Assembly (NCBI RefSeq): GCF_003606365.2
Contig: NZ_CP031933.2
Location: forward strand, 1,550,001 to 1,614,000
Direction: 5' to 3'
DNA: 64,000 nt
Source of the DNA: Companilactobacillus zhachilii
GTDB lineage: Bacteria > Bacillota > Bacilli > Lactobacillales > Lactobacillaceae
Positions 53,932 through 64,000 of the stretch are shown one piece after another. Position 1 is the stretch's first letter. Every line of letters begins with the position of its first letter. The position numbers and the translations under genes were made by a program. The notes under the pieces were generated by a model. It saw only the letters and a program-made list of their open reading frames with translations, did not search any database and was not told the DNA's origin.

Positions 53932-53945
53932 ATTTGTTACAAAGC
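53932..53945. promoter_or_regulatory. Candidate RpiR operator half-site before EIIC
   Basis: ATTTGTTACAAAG here shares ATTTGTTACA with the palindrome upstream of the rpiR gene at 54880-54899. Confidence 0.35.
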
Positions 53946-54048
53946 AGAAACACTGGTAACTGCTTACAAGAACCATTGTAACCCTTTTCATTAATAATTG
54001 TGTACTTTTATGAACGAAATAATAAGTTATCATAAAAAAAACACGTTA

Positions 54049-54822
54049 CTAATCCGTAACATGTTCCGTAAATCTATTATCAATTTGGTCTACCATCTTG
54101 TGGTAAGCACAATTAGCAATTTGCTCTAGTGTGTACACGATTGGCACCTGTGTTGTCACATTAATGTGACCTTTGCGGTTTTGTGGAGTGTCATACGAAA
54201 TCGAAAAGTCTGTTATTTGGTTTAAAACAGAGTACGAATTAGCCGTTAAAGCTATCGTTTCCGCCCCATTCTTCTTATAATAACGTGCTTGTTCCAAGAC
54301 CTGATCCGTCTCACCTGACACAGAAACCAAAACTAATAAGGTTTTTGAAAAATCACGGTCTGAAAAAGGTTCTGGTTGGAATGGATCAATTATTGGTAAA
54401 GAGTAAACTCCATAACTTGAAAGAATACTGGAGCCATACTGAGCGACGCGGCCACTATTACCTACTCCAAAAAACAAAACTAAGTCAGCCGCGTTAATCA
54501 TATCTGCCGCCTGATTAATCTTGTTATCAAATGGTTCCTCATCAGCAACCAACTGGAAGAAATTCTTAATAGGCTCCATACTAGGATCCTGTTGAGCTTT
54601 AGTAGGTTGCTTCAGACTTTGTTTTAGAGCAAATTTGAATTCGGAAAAGCCACTATAATCCATCTTCTTCAAAAATCTTAAAATAGTAGTCGTTGAAACA
54701 TGAGCAGCATCAGCCATCTCACGAATAGTCATATTTTGAACTTCTTTTGTATGACCAATAATGTATTTGTAAACAATCAATTCCAAACGATTGAGTTCAT
54801 GAACTTTTTGATATGGGAACAT
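54049..54822 (-). CDS. MurR/RpiR-family regulator
   Basis: A 257-aa regulator with the RpiR helix-turn-helix (about residues 1-77, IREMADAAHVSTTTILRFLKK) and an SIS domain (about 110-240, VLFFGVGNSGRVAQ, LVLVSVSGETDQ). It lies between the EIIC-mupG unit and the beta-glucosidase unit on the same strand and probably controls both. The SIS domain would bind a sugar phosphate such as MurNAc-6-P or a phospho-glucoside. The site is AAAGGAGG. Confidence 0.88.
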   Translation of the reverse strand: MFPYQKVHELNRLELIVYKYIIGHTKEVQNMTIREMADAAHVSTTTILRFLKKMDYSGFSEFKFALKQSLKQPTKAQQDPSMEPIKNFFQLVADEEPFDNKINQAADMINAADLVLFFGVGNSGRVAQYGSSILSSYGVYSLPIIDPFQPEPFSDRDFSKTLLVLVSVSGETDQVLEQARYYKKNGAETIALTANSYSVLNQITDFSISYDTPQNRKGHINVTTQVPIVYTLEQIANCAYHKMVDQIDNRFTEHVTD

Positions 54823-54879
54823 ATTTTGACCTCCTTTGTAATTGGTCTATATCTATTTTAGTAAATATATTTCTATTAT

Positions 54880-54899
54880 ATATGTAACAAATTACATAT
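54880..54899. promoter_or_regulatory. 20-bp palindrome upstream of rpiR gene
   Basis: ATATGTAA-CAAA-TTACATAT is a perfect 8-bp inverted repeat about 60 bp before the gene. It is a candidate autoregulatory operator. Confidence 0.5.
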
Positions 54900-54946
54900 T
54901 CTATAACGAAATCACTTTAAATGTGCTTGACTATGGATATTAGGTA

Positions 54947-54990
54947 ATATTCCGCCTCCAGGAGCAAGAAATTTAGGTCGCTATGGAGGG
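54947..54990 (-). repeat. Family A element, copy 13, half element
   Basis: It has the GCC-side end and one stem arm only (CCGCCTCCAGGAGCAAG, AAATTTAGGTCGC, TATGGAGGG), then unrelated AT-rich sequence. The second arm is missing, so the copy cannot fold. Confidence 0.75.
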
Positions 54991-55089
54991 AATGTAAAAA
55001 TATATATAAATTCAACTAGTTCACACACTAATCATGACTATTTTTTTAGTGAATAATTCTGTATTTTAATATTAAAGAATATTGCTAAT

Positions 55090-55271
55090 AACCTAGCCTC
55101 CGGTAGCGTGAAATGTAGGCAGCAGTGCAAGTGGCGTTAGGGATTTATCCCTTACACCACGGGACGAGTTTTGAAATTCGCGTACTTTGCGAAGTTCAAA
55201 ATCGAGCCTGGAGACCTTGGCTCCAGGCGGTCCCCACAGCAGCCTACATTTCACGCTACTGGAGGCGGCAA
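55090..55271 (+). repeat. Family A element, copy 14, divergent stem
   Basis: The outer stem is GGTAGCGTGAAATGTAGGC / GCCTACATTTCACGCTACC. The first hairpin is GTGGCGTTAGGGAT / ATCCCTTACACCAC and the third GCCTGGAG / CTCCAGGC. Every arm differs from copies 1 and 2 yet pairs. Confidence 0.92.
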
Positions 55272-55276
55272 TTAAC

Positions 55277-55322
55277 AAAAGAAGCTGAGACAAAAATTTA
55301 CGATTTTGTCTCAGCTTCTTTT
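55277..55322. terminator. Terminator after the beta-glucosidase genes
   Basis: AAAAGAAGCTGAGACAAAA pairs with TTTTGTCTCAGCTTCTTTT, next to the GH1 stop at 55330. Confidence 0.9.
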
Positions 55323-55329
55323 AATTGAC

Positions 55330-56787
<1,458 letters not shown>

Positions 56788-56811
56788 CTAAAAACGCTCT
56801 CCCTCTTTTGT

Positions 56812-58598
<1,787 letters not shown>

Positions 58599-58649
58599 TT
58601 TATAAATCTCCCTCAATAATTTAAGCGTTTTCTTTATTTTAAATAACTA

Positions 58650-58673
58650 AAGGGGTGCTAATTTGCGCCCCTT
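58650..58673 (-). promoter_or_regulatory. Hairpin between EIIB and EIIA genes
   Basis: AAGGGG.GC / GC.CCCCTT forms a GC-rich stem in the 96-bp gap. On the transcribed minus strand no U run follows, so an mRNA-stability or processing hairpin is more likely than a terminator. Confidence 0.55.
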
Positions 58674-58694
58674 GTGTGTTTTTTTTATTAATGA

Positions 58695-59003
58695 TTAACC
58701 GATTAATTTTACAGCTTCACGTAGAACCTTTTCACCGTTCATCATTCCGTAGTCTTGCATGTTGATTACTTCAACAGGAATACTCAACTTGTCTTTGAAT
58801 TGTCCTTCAAGATATCTTACTTGAGGTCCAAGCATTAATACATCAGGATGTTTTTCTTCCAATTTTGCATCTGCATCAGCAGCAGCGGCAGCGAAGATTT
58901 CTGCATCAATGCCATCACTCTCAGCAGCCTTTTGCATCTTTGATACTAGTAAACTTGTTGACATACCTGCTGCACAACATAACATAATTGTTTTTTCAGC
59001 CAT
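58695..59003 (-). CDS. PTS EIIB, cellobiose family
   Basis: A 102-aa EIIB with phospho-Cys10 in LCCAAGMSTSLLVSK and a four-strand fold ending VLREAVKLIG. Start ATG 59003 has an AGAGGGG site. The frame extends to 59078 without one. First gene of the EIIB-EIIA-GH1-GH1 operon. Confidence 0.92.
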   Translation of the reverse strand: MAEKTIMLCCAAGMSTSLLVSKMQKAAESDGIDAEIFAAAAADADAKLEEKHPDVLMLGPQVRYLEGQFKDKLSIPVEVINMQDYGMMNGEKVLREAVKLIG

Positions 59004-59049
59004 AATTAAATACCCCTCTTGATCCGTGATTTTATTTATTTGTTTTTTT

Positions 59050-59118
59050 GCTAAAACGTTTACTAAAAACGCTTTCATAGAACAATTAGATTGTATAACG
59101 CTTACTGAAATTTATCAA
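59050..59118 (-). promoter_or_regulatory. Promoter and cre-like sites of the beta-glucoside operon
   Basis: TTGATA (59118-59113) and TACAAT (59095-59090) are 17 bp apart on the minus strand. Just downstream, TGAAAGCGTTTTTA and AGTAAACGTTTTAG resemble cre sites, each with one or two mismatches, at a position suited to CcpA road-blocking. Confidence 0.65.
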
Positions 59119-59191
59119 GATGTTTTTACTAAAAAACAAATTTTAATTAATATTGAACGTCGTAATGGTTATTTCTTGATATTAATAGGTT

Positions 59192-59401
59192 TTATATGCC
59201 GTCTCCAGATTCGGACAGTGGTTACTGGTGGTGCGGAACGGCCCGAGCCACGGTCTCGGACCTCGGTTTAAGCCTTGCAAGTTCGGCAAGTCTTAAACGC
59301 GCCCGGTGCTGTAAGAACGACAAAAGCGGTCGTCCTAACACCACATTCACCACCAGTAACCACTGTCCGAATCTTCCGACTAGTTCTTTATTAACTCAAG
59401 G
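59192..59401 (-). repeat. Family A element, copy 15, second subfamily, complete
   Basis: The stem GATTCGGACAGTGGTTACTGG / CCAGTAACCACTGTCCGAATC, quoted as pairing arms, is about 21 bp. The first hairpin has GGACGAC / GTCGTTC arms, the second GTTTAAGACTTGC / GCAAG.CTTAAAC and the third GTCCGAG / CTCGGGC (written for the reverse strand). The architecture equals that of the main subfamily with hardly any shared stem sequence. The end flank AACTAGTCGG and CTTGAGTTAATAAAG match copy 11. Confidence 0.92.
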
Positions 59402-59596
59402 ATAACTTATTTTCATGTCTTTTATTACCGTTTGAATAGGATTCTGTAACAACCATGCTATTAAAATATTTATCCGTAACAGAATAGATTCATACCAGAC
59501 TATTTTGAGACCCACTTTAGTGTATTTGTTATTTTTGATACGGTATAACCAATCAATTTGATAAAAAGTGTCGCATTATTTGAAATTAAACATAAT
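59402..59596. other. Gene-free stretch beyond copy 15
   Basis: No ORF with a ribosome binding site. ATTCTGTAAC (59441) and GTAACAGAAT (59476) form an imperfect inverted repeat, possibly part of the subfamily 2 flank. Confidence 0.3.
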
Positions 59597-59650
59597 AAAA
59601 GGCTAGATACTTTTTCTGGATTAATACCAAGAAAAAATATCTAGCCTTTC
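59597..59650. terminator. Terminator, family C
   Basis: AAAAGGCTAGATA pairs with TATCTAGCCTTT, with CTTTTTCT / AGAAAAA pairing inside. It follows the HAD phosphatase stop. Confidence 0.85.
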
Positions 59651-59674
59651 ATATATTCGACTCTATAACCAGCT

Positions 59675-60499
59675 TTACAACTTTGATGAATCTTCCAAAA
59701 TTTGATTAATCATGGTTGCCACACCATCTTGATTATTTGTTCCAGTTATTTTCCACGCCGCACCCTTGACACTATCAATTGCATTATCCATAGCAACGCC
59801 ATAGCCAGCTTCTTTGACCATATCCAAATCATTACCATAATCACCAAAACACATGAAATGCTGCATGGGGATTCCTGTGTCACCTGAAATCTTTTGCAGT
59901 GCTGACAATTTTGTAACATCTTGACGATTGATTTCAAAATAATAGCTACCAGAGCGACTGATAGTCACTGGCAATGATGTAAACGACTCTAATTTCTTCT
60001 GTAATTCTTTTAACCGACTGGGCTGACAACTGAAACATACTTTATAGACATTGAAGTCCGCTTTATCATTCATCTTTTGCAGATCACCCATGGAACGGGC
60101 CTTGATATGATGACGGCTCATCCCTTCAAAATACGTTGTCCAACTGTGATTGGGGTCATAAATGTGTACGTCATTCAAACCATCTAAGACAACTTTAAAT
60201 TTGCTAAATTCAGACCGTTTCAACATTTCAGCTACGACAGCATGGTCGAGTGGTTGGTCGATTACCTTTTTCCCCTGTGGATCAACGACGACTGCCCCAT
60301 TTAAAACAACTCGATAACCTGGTACTTTCAAATCATTTTCAAAATACTTATTTACAGAATGTAACGTTCTCCCCGAACAAATAGCAAATTCAATTCCAGA
60401 ATTGACCGCATTACGAATAGCTTGGACATTTTTGGATGATATTCGACTGTAACTATTCAGTAACGTTCCGTCTAAGTCAGTTCCAATAAACTCAATCAT
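59675..60499 (-). CDS. Cof-type HAD-IIB phosphatase
   Basis: A 274-aa HAD phosphatase: motif I GTDLDGTLL, motif II SGRT, motif IV GDYGNDLDM, with a type IIB cap between. It is only moderately similar to the one at 38.2 kb. The substrate is unknown. It is probably monocistronic, since a terminator separates it from aroA. Confidence 0.9.
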   Translation of the reverse strand: MIEFIGTDLDGTLLNSYSRISSKNVQAIRNAVNSGIEFAICSGRTLHSVNKYFENDLKVPGYRVVLNGAVVVDPQGKKVIDQPLDHAVVAEMLKRSEFSKFKVVLDGLNDVHIYDPNHSWTTYFEGMSRHHIKARSMGDLQKMNDKADFNVYKVCFSCQPSRLKELQKKLESFTSLPVTISRSGSYYFEINRQDVTKLSALQKISGDTGIPMQHFMCFGDYGNDLDMVKEAGYGVAMDNAIDSVKGAAWKITGTNNQDGVATMINQILEDSSKL

Positions 60500-60566
60500 T
60501 AGTTACGTAACCCCTTACATTGATACAATTTATTACAATCATACGACACTGCCTGTAAAAAAAGAA

Positions 60567-60600
60567 GTCCCTTTCACAATTACTTTGTGACAAGGACTTT
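60567..60600 (-). terminator. Terminator overlapping the aroA 3' end
   Basis: AAGTCC...TCACAA pairs with TTGTGA...GGACTT, with T on the minus side. One arm covers the aroA stop codon. Confidence 0.8.
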
Positions 60601-61884
60601 ATTTAGATCAGCAATGAATCCTGGATAGGATACATCAATAGCTTCAATATTTTTTATTTTAAATGGCTGATCCGTCAAAATTGAAGCGATACAAAGCATC
60701 ATCGCAATTCGGTGATCATTATGGCTATCAACATCATCTTTAACCTTGATTTCTTGATTTCCGTCAACAATAATTTGATCATCATGAACTTGCATAACAA
60801 TACCTAATTTAGCTAATTCAGTCCGCATATTGATCAATCGGTCACTAATTTGTAAATAAACATCGTGGATTCCATCAATAATCGTTTGTCCACTAGCTTG
60901 AGAAGCCAACAGTGCAATCAAAGGTATCTCATCAATAATAAACGGCACTTGTTTGGCAGAAATCACCGTTCCATGTAATTTTTGCGCTTTGATAACTAAA
61001 TCACCAAATGGCTCAACACTGTTAATCGAGCGGTTTTCGATACCAATATTAGCGCCCATTTGTTTAACAACATTTAACAAGCCTATCCGCGTTGTATTCA
61101 GGCCTACCCTAGGCAAAGTAATCTGGCTTCCTTCTGACAATAAAGCTCCGGCAATATACATTGCAGCTGATGAAAAGTCACCCGGTATCGTTAAATCTTG
61201 TCCGCGTAAATCACTATGACCAGCATGAACGGTAATAATTTCTGGATCGACAGTCACATCAGCTCCAAAATAATTAGCCAAAATTTCCGTATGATTACGT
61301 GTTGGTAACTTACGAATTAATTTCGTGTCGCTGTTCGCATAAATTCCTGCCAAGATTAAACTACTTTTTATTTGGGCATTTGAGATATCTTGATGATATG
61401 TAATTCCTTGCAGATTATTACTACCAGTAATCTGCATCGGTAATGCCTGCTCAGTCGTGGGCTGATAGCTTGCACCCATCTCTTTTAAAAGGCTCACTAA
61501 GTGGCTTGTAGGACGCTGACTGAGGTATTTACCACCTTGTACTTCATAAGCATTGGTACTGCTAGCTAACACCCCAAATAACAGACTTCTCAAAGTACCA
61601 ACATTGTCGATCTGCAAGGGATGATCTAAAGGCTTTAATTGATGATTAACTCCTTTAATTATCATATCCTTATTGCTAATTTCCGTATGAATCTTAGCAC
61701 CAAGCTCCCTAAAAGCTTTGACCGTAACAGCCAAATCATCGGCATACATGAAATTGCTGATTTGAGTCACCCCATCAGCCAACGCACCAAACATAATGGC
61801 TCGATGTGCAATACTCTTGTCACCAGGTACTGTAACCTCACCTTGAAATTTAAATTTACGTGGTTGCGTATTAAAATCGAACAT
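60580..61884 (-). CDS. aroA: 5-enolpyruvylshikimate-3-phosphate synthase
   Basis: The enzyme joins shikimate 3-phosphate and PEP in aromatic amino-acid synthesis. The 434-aa product has VPGDKSIAHRAIMFGAL at the start, DNVGTLRSLLFGVLA near residue 92 (the usual NAGTAxR changed to NVGTLRS), and SQRPTSHL and SHNDHRIAM near residue 390. The family site LPGNAGTAMRP is therefore altered: G-x-A becomes V-G-T-L, seen in class II enzymes. No other aro genes are adjacent, so it is not in an aro operon. Confidence 0.9.
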   Translation of the reverse strand: MFDFNTQPRKFKFQGEVTVPGDKSIAHRAIMFGALADGVTQISNFMYADDLAVTVKAFRELGAKIHTEISNKDMIIKGVNHQLKPLDHPLQIDNVGTLRSLLFGVLASSTNAYEVQGGKYLSQRPTSHLVSLLKEMGASYQPTTEQALPMQITGSNNLQGITYHQDISNAQIKSSLILAGIYANSDTKLIRKLPTRNHTEILANYFGADVTVDPEIITVHAGHSDLRGQDLTIPGDFSSAAMYIAGALLSEGSQITLPRVGLNTTRIGLLNVVKQMGANIGIENRSINSVEPFGDLVIKAQKLHGTVISAKQVPFIIDEIPLIALLASQASGQTIIDGIHDVYLQISDRLINMRTELAKLGIVMQVHDDQIIVDGNQEIKVKDDVDSHNDHRIAMMLCIASILTDQPFKIKNIEAIDVSYPGFIADLNKVLVTK

Positions 61885-61996
61885 TACTCCTACACCTCAA
61901 ATATGTTTATAGCCGTTTTATAAAATCTCATTACTTCCTAACTGCTACGCTACCTAATTTTCAAAAATAAAACAAATTTTTAGCCTTGAATGCAAA

Positions 61997-62023
61997 AAAA
62001 AATAGGACATCTGCCCTATTTTC
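61997..62023 (-). terminator. Terminator of pepV
   Basis: AAAATAGG and CCTATTTT arms close on a short loop, and T follows on the minus strand, just after the pepV stop. Confidence 0.75.
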
Positions 62024-62040
62024 TTTCAAAAATAAGAAAC

Positions 62041-63378
62041 TTATTTGACACAAAGACGATAAATTGCTTCAGCAAAGATTTCCATAGCTTTTCTCATATC
62101 AGCCTTACTCCAGTTTTCGTTAGCTTGATGCATGAAATCAGGAGTGGTTGGTAGCATTCCACCAAAAGCCACACAGTTATGCATAGTTCTAGCAAAGGTT
62201 GCCCCACCGGAAATAGCAGGTTGTGACTTTGTATCACCAGTCAAATCTTGATATGTTTGCATCAATGTCTTAACTAGCTCGCTATCTCTTGGAACATATA
62301 ATGGAGCTACGTAATCAAAGTTTTCATACTTCATATCAAACTTGGCAACAGCATCAGATACTTGTTGAATCAATTGATCATGATCAACTTTAACAGGAAT
62401 TCTCATATCAATTTGCATTCTTGACTCTTCTGGTGTGATCTTCAAACTTGAAATATTGAATGTCAACTTACCAGAAACATCATCAGAAACGTCACCCAAC
62501 AAGTTTGTCGCATTAGCATCTTCACCAAATGTCTTCAAAAATTGTAAGACTTTAATATCTGGAAAGACTTCAGCCAAAGCCATCCCTAATCTAACAACGG
62601 CATTAACACCTTCTGGGGCATTCATAGCATGAACTGACTTACCATGAACTTCAATTTCACCGTCTTTTTGATCAGCATCAAAGCCTAATTTTTGTAAGGC
62701 AGCAAAGACCTCAGCTTGTTTAGGACCATCATAAATTGCCTTACCAGGAACCGCATTGAAGGCATTCTCAAGGTCAAGTTTCAATTCATTCGAGCCAGGA
62801 CCTGTCAAATATGATTGTTGCAAACCTTTTTCAGCGTAAATCAATGGAAATTCAGCATCAGGAGCAATTCCCAAATCAATTGGGTCTTCCTTCTTGTTAT
62901 ATTCGGCTAAACATCTCCATAAAATTTCCTCATCGGTACCAAAGATCACACGAATCTTCTTGTTCAATTTGTAGCCTTTATCCAAAATTGACTTAATAGC
63001 ATAAATAGCTGAAATTGTTGGTCCCTTATCATCTTGAGTTCCACGACCATATAGCTTGTCGTCTTTGATAGTCAGCTTATAAGGTTCAACATCCCAAGCT
63101 TCTAAGTTTCCGGCTGGGACTTCGTCCAAGTGACCAACAATACCAAAGGTTTCATCACCTTCACCAATATCAGCATAGCCATAGTAACCGTCTGGATCTT
63201 CATGAGTTGTATAACCCAATTTTTCCATTAATTCCATCGCCTTATCAAGGGCTGCTTTAGGTCCCTTACCAAAAGGCGCATTAGGTTCGGCCTTGTCATT
63301 GTATGAGGCAATCCCAACTAATTCACCTAAGTCCTTAATAGCTGCATCTTGAATCTCATCTGTAATAAATTGTTCCAT
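62041..63378 (-). CDS. pepV: Dipeptidase PepV (M20 family)
   Basis: A 445-aa zinc dipeptidase with broad specificity, the last step in peptide use. Metal ligands lie in IVGHLDEVPAG (His), GRGTQDDKGP (Asp), FGTDEEILWRC (Glu pair) and the C-terminal MHQANENW (His). The lid domain lies between residues 180 and 350. It has a good GGGGG site. It follows the YfcC-type carrier by 30 bp, so peptide or amino-acid catabolism may be coupled. Confidence 0.95.
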   Translation of the reverse strand: MEQFITDEIQDAAIKDLGELVGIASYNDKAEPNAPFGKGPKAALDKAMELMEKLGYTTHEDPDGYYGYADIGEGDETFGIVGHLDEVPAGNLEAWDVEPYKLTIKDDKLYGRGTQDDKGPTISAIYAIKSILDKGYKLNKKIRVIFGTDEEILWRCLAEYNKKEDPIDLGIAPDAEFPLIYAEKGLQQSYLTGPGSNELKLDLENAFNAVPGKAIYDGPKQAEVFAALQKLGFDADQKDGEIEVHGKSVHAMNAPEGVNAVVRLGMALAEVFPDIKVLQFLKTFGEDANATNLLGDVSDDVSGKLTFNISSLKITPEESRMQIDMRIPVKVDHDQLIQQVSDAVAKFDMKYENFDYVAPLYVPRDSELVKTLMQTYQDLTGDTKSQPAISGGATFARTMHNCVAFGGMLPTTPDFMHQANENWSKADMRKAMEIFAEAIYRLCVK

Positions 63379-63408
63379 TATTCAAACCCCCAGAATTATT
63401 TCCAAAAA

Positions 63409-64000
63409 TTATTTAAACATTGAACAAATAACTAAGAATACGGCAATAACCACGAATAAAATGGCAATAAGCTTCCACATGTACTTCCACCATTTAACGA
63501 TATCAACGTGACCAATTGCCAAGGCACCCATAACGATACCAGAAGTTGGTGTAATCAAGTTAACTAGTCCTGAAGCTGATTGATAAGCCGTAATAACTAG
63601 TGAACCGTCAACGCCTGAGAACTTACCAAGTGGTCCCATAATTCCCATTGTAGCGGCAGCAAGACCGGAAGTTGAAGGAATTAAAAATGACATTGGAATA
63701 TAGAAAATGTATGTCAAAACAATGAAGACACCAGCAGAAAGATTTTGCAAACCAGTTTCACCAGCATGCAAGACTGTAGCAGTAATGTAACCATTATTCA
63801 TGATAACTTGAATACCACGAGCAACGGCAACAATAATAGCAACACTAATAAATTCTGTCATACCATTCATGAAAGCACTAATATAGTCTGATTCTTTCAT
63901 GTGGAAAACAAACATGATGATAACTGACATCATAAAGAACAATGTCGTAATTTCTGTAAAGTACCATGTACCTAGTGGAGCAATATCCTTACCAATTAAA
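63409..64000 (-). CDS. YfcC-family carrier, N-terminus cut by window edge
   Basis: The last 197 codons of a membrane carrier. The frame stays open to the window edge (reads IGKDIAPLGTWYF before EITTLFF). Hydrophobic helices alternate with PSTSGLAAATMGIMGPL and QSASGLVNLITPTSGIVMG, signature stretches of the C4-dicarboxylate/YfcC carriers. In this family some members act as arginine/ornithine or peptide-linked carriers; the substrate is unknown. It is upstream of pepV in the same direction. Confidence 0.85.
   Translation of the reverse strand, partial: LIGKDIAPLGTWYFTEITTLFFMMSVIIMFVFHMKESDYISAFMNGMTEFISVAIIVAVARGIQVIMNNGYITATVLHAGETGLQNLSAGVFIVLTYIFYIPMSFLIPSTSGLAAATMGIMGPLGKFSGVDGSLVITAYQSASGLVNLITPTSGIVMGALAIGHVDIVKWWKYMWKLIAILFVVIAVFLVICSMFK

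Overview
The window is a low-GC Firmicute chromosome segment, almost certainly from Lactobacillaceae (a Companilactobacillus-like species is my best guess, at low confidence). Supporting signs are a malolactic locus (mleR / mleS / mleP), a PepV dipeptidase, many sugar PTS genes, an L. casei-type lac operon with an antiterminator, a WxL-like surface protein and strong AGGAGG ribosome binding sites. It holds about 48 protein genes, two of them broken and two running off the window edges. I saw no rRNA, tRNA, CRISPR array, prophage or transposase gene.

Layout. 1-5.7 kb: methionine aminopeptidase, UvrC, a TMEM175-type channel, a membrane-anchored protein and an MgtC-family protein. 5.8-10.8 kb: fructose PTS locus (extra EIIA, fused EIIBCA, 1-phosphofructokinase) with a divergent RpiR regulator. 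11.1-15.4 kb: a large secreted WxL-like protein, a gene desert with an array of TGTGAA motifs, a low-molecular-weight phosphatase and a small HTH protein. 16.3-20.1 kb: malolactic regulator, enzyme and malate carrier. 20.6-25.2 kb: two small unknown proteins, a UvrA-like ABC protein and a GNAT acetyltransferase. 25.3-29.9 kb: glycerate kinase, GntP permease, CdaR regulator and an esterase. 30-37.1 kb: two aldo/keto reductases, a broken LysR gene, a NupC transporter, an amino-acid permease and a frameshifted gamma-glutamyl hydrolase. 37.3-43.9 kb: a lac-type operon (antiterminator, EIIA, EIICB, 6-phospho-beta-galactosidase) preceded by a cre site, promoter, RAT and terminator, then a HAD phosphatase and a second antiterminator. 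44.3-46.9 kb: guanine deaminase, apparently with an ATT start codon, and an NCS2 permease. 47-51.1 kb: two paralogous diguanylate cyclases and an Eis-like acetyltransferase. 51.5-59 kb: MupG-like hydrolase, EIIC, RpiR, two 6-phospho-beta-glucosidases, EIIA and EIIB, which together look like one dispersed beta-glucoside / cell-wall-sugar system. 59.7-64 kb: HAD phosphatase, AroA, PepV and a YfcC-type carrier.

The most unusual content is between the genes. About fifteen copies of a roughly 185-bp palindromic element (called family A here) are scattered over the window. Each folds as one long outer stem enclosing three hairpins. The stem sequences differ widely between copies while both arms stay complementary, which is covariation visible by eye. 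Four copies also share about 130 bp of AT-rich flank, giving a unit of about 320 bp. Several sit with the same end at or just after a stop codon, and others have lost the interior but kept the ends. A second palindromic repeat (family B, about 100 bp, also covarying) and a set of look-alike terminators (family C) occur as well. No transposase is present, so these are either non-autonomous mobile elements or a repeated structured RNA family. I know of no described family that matches them.
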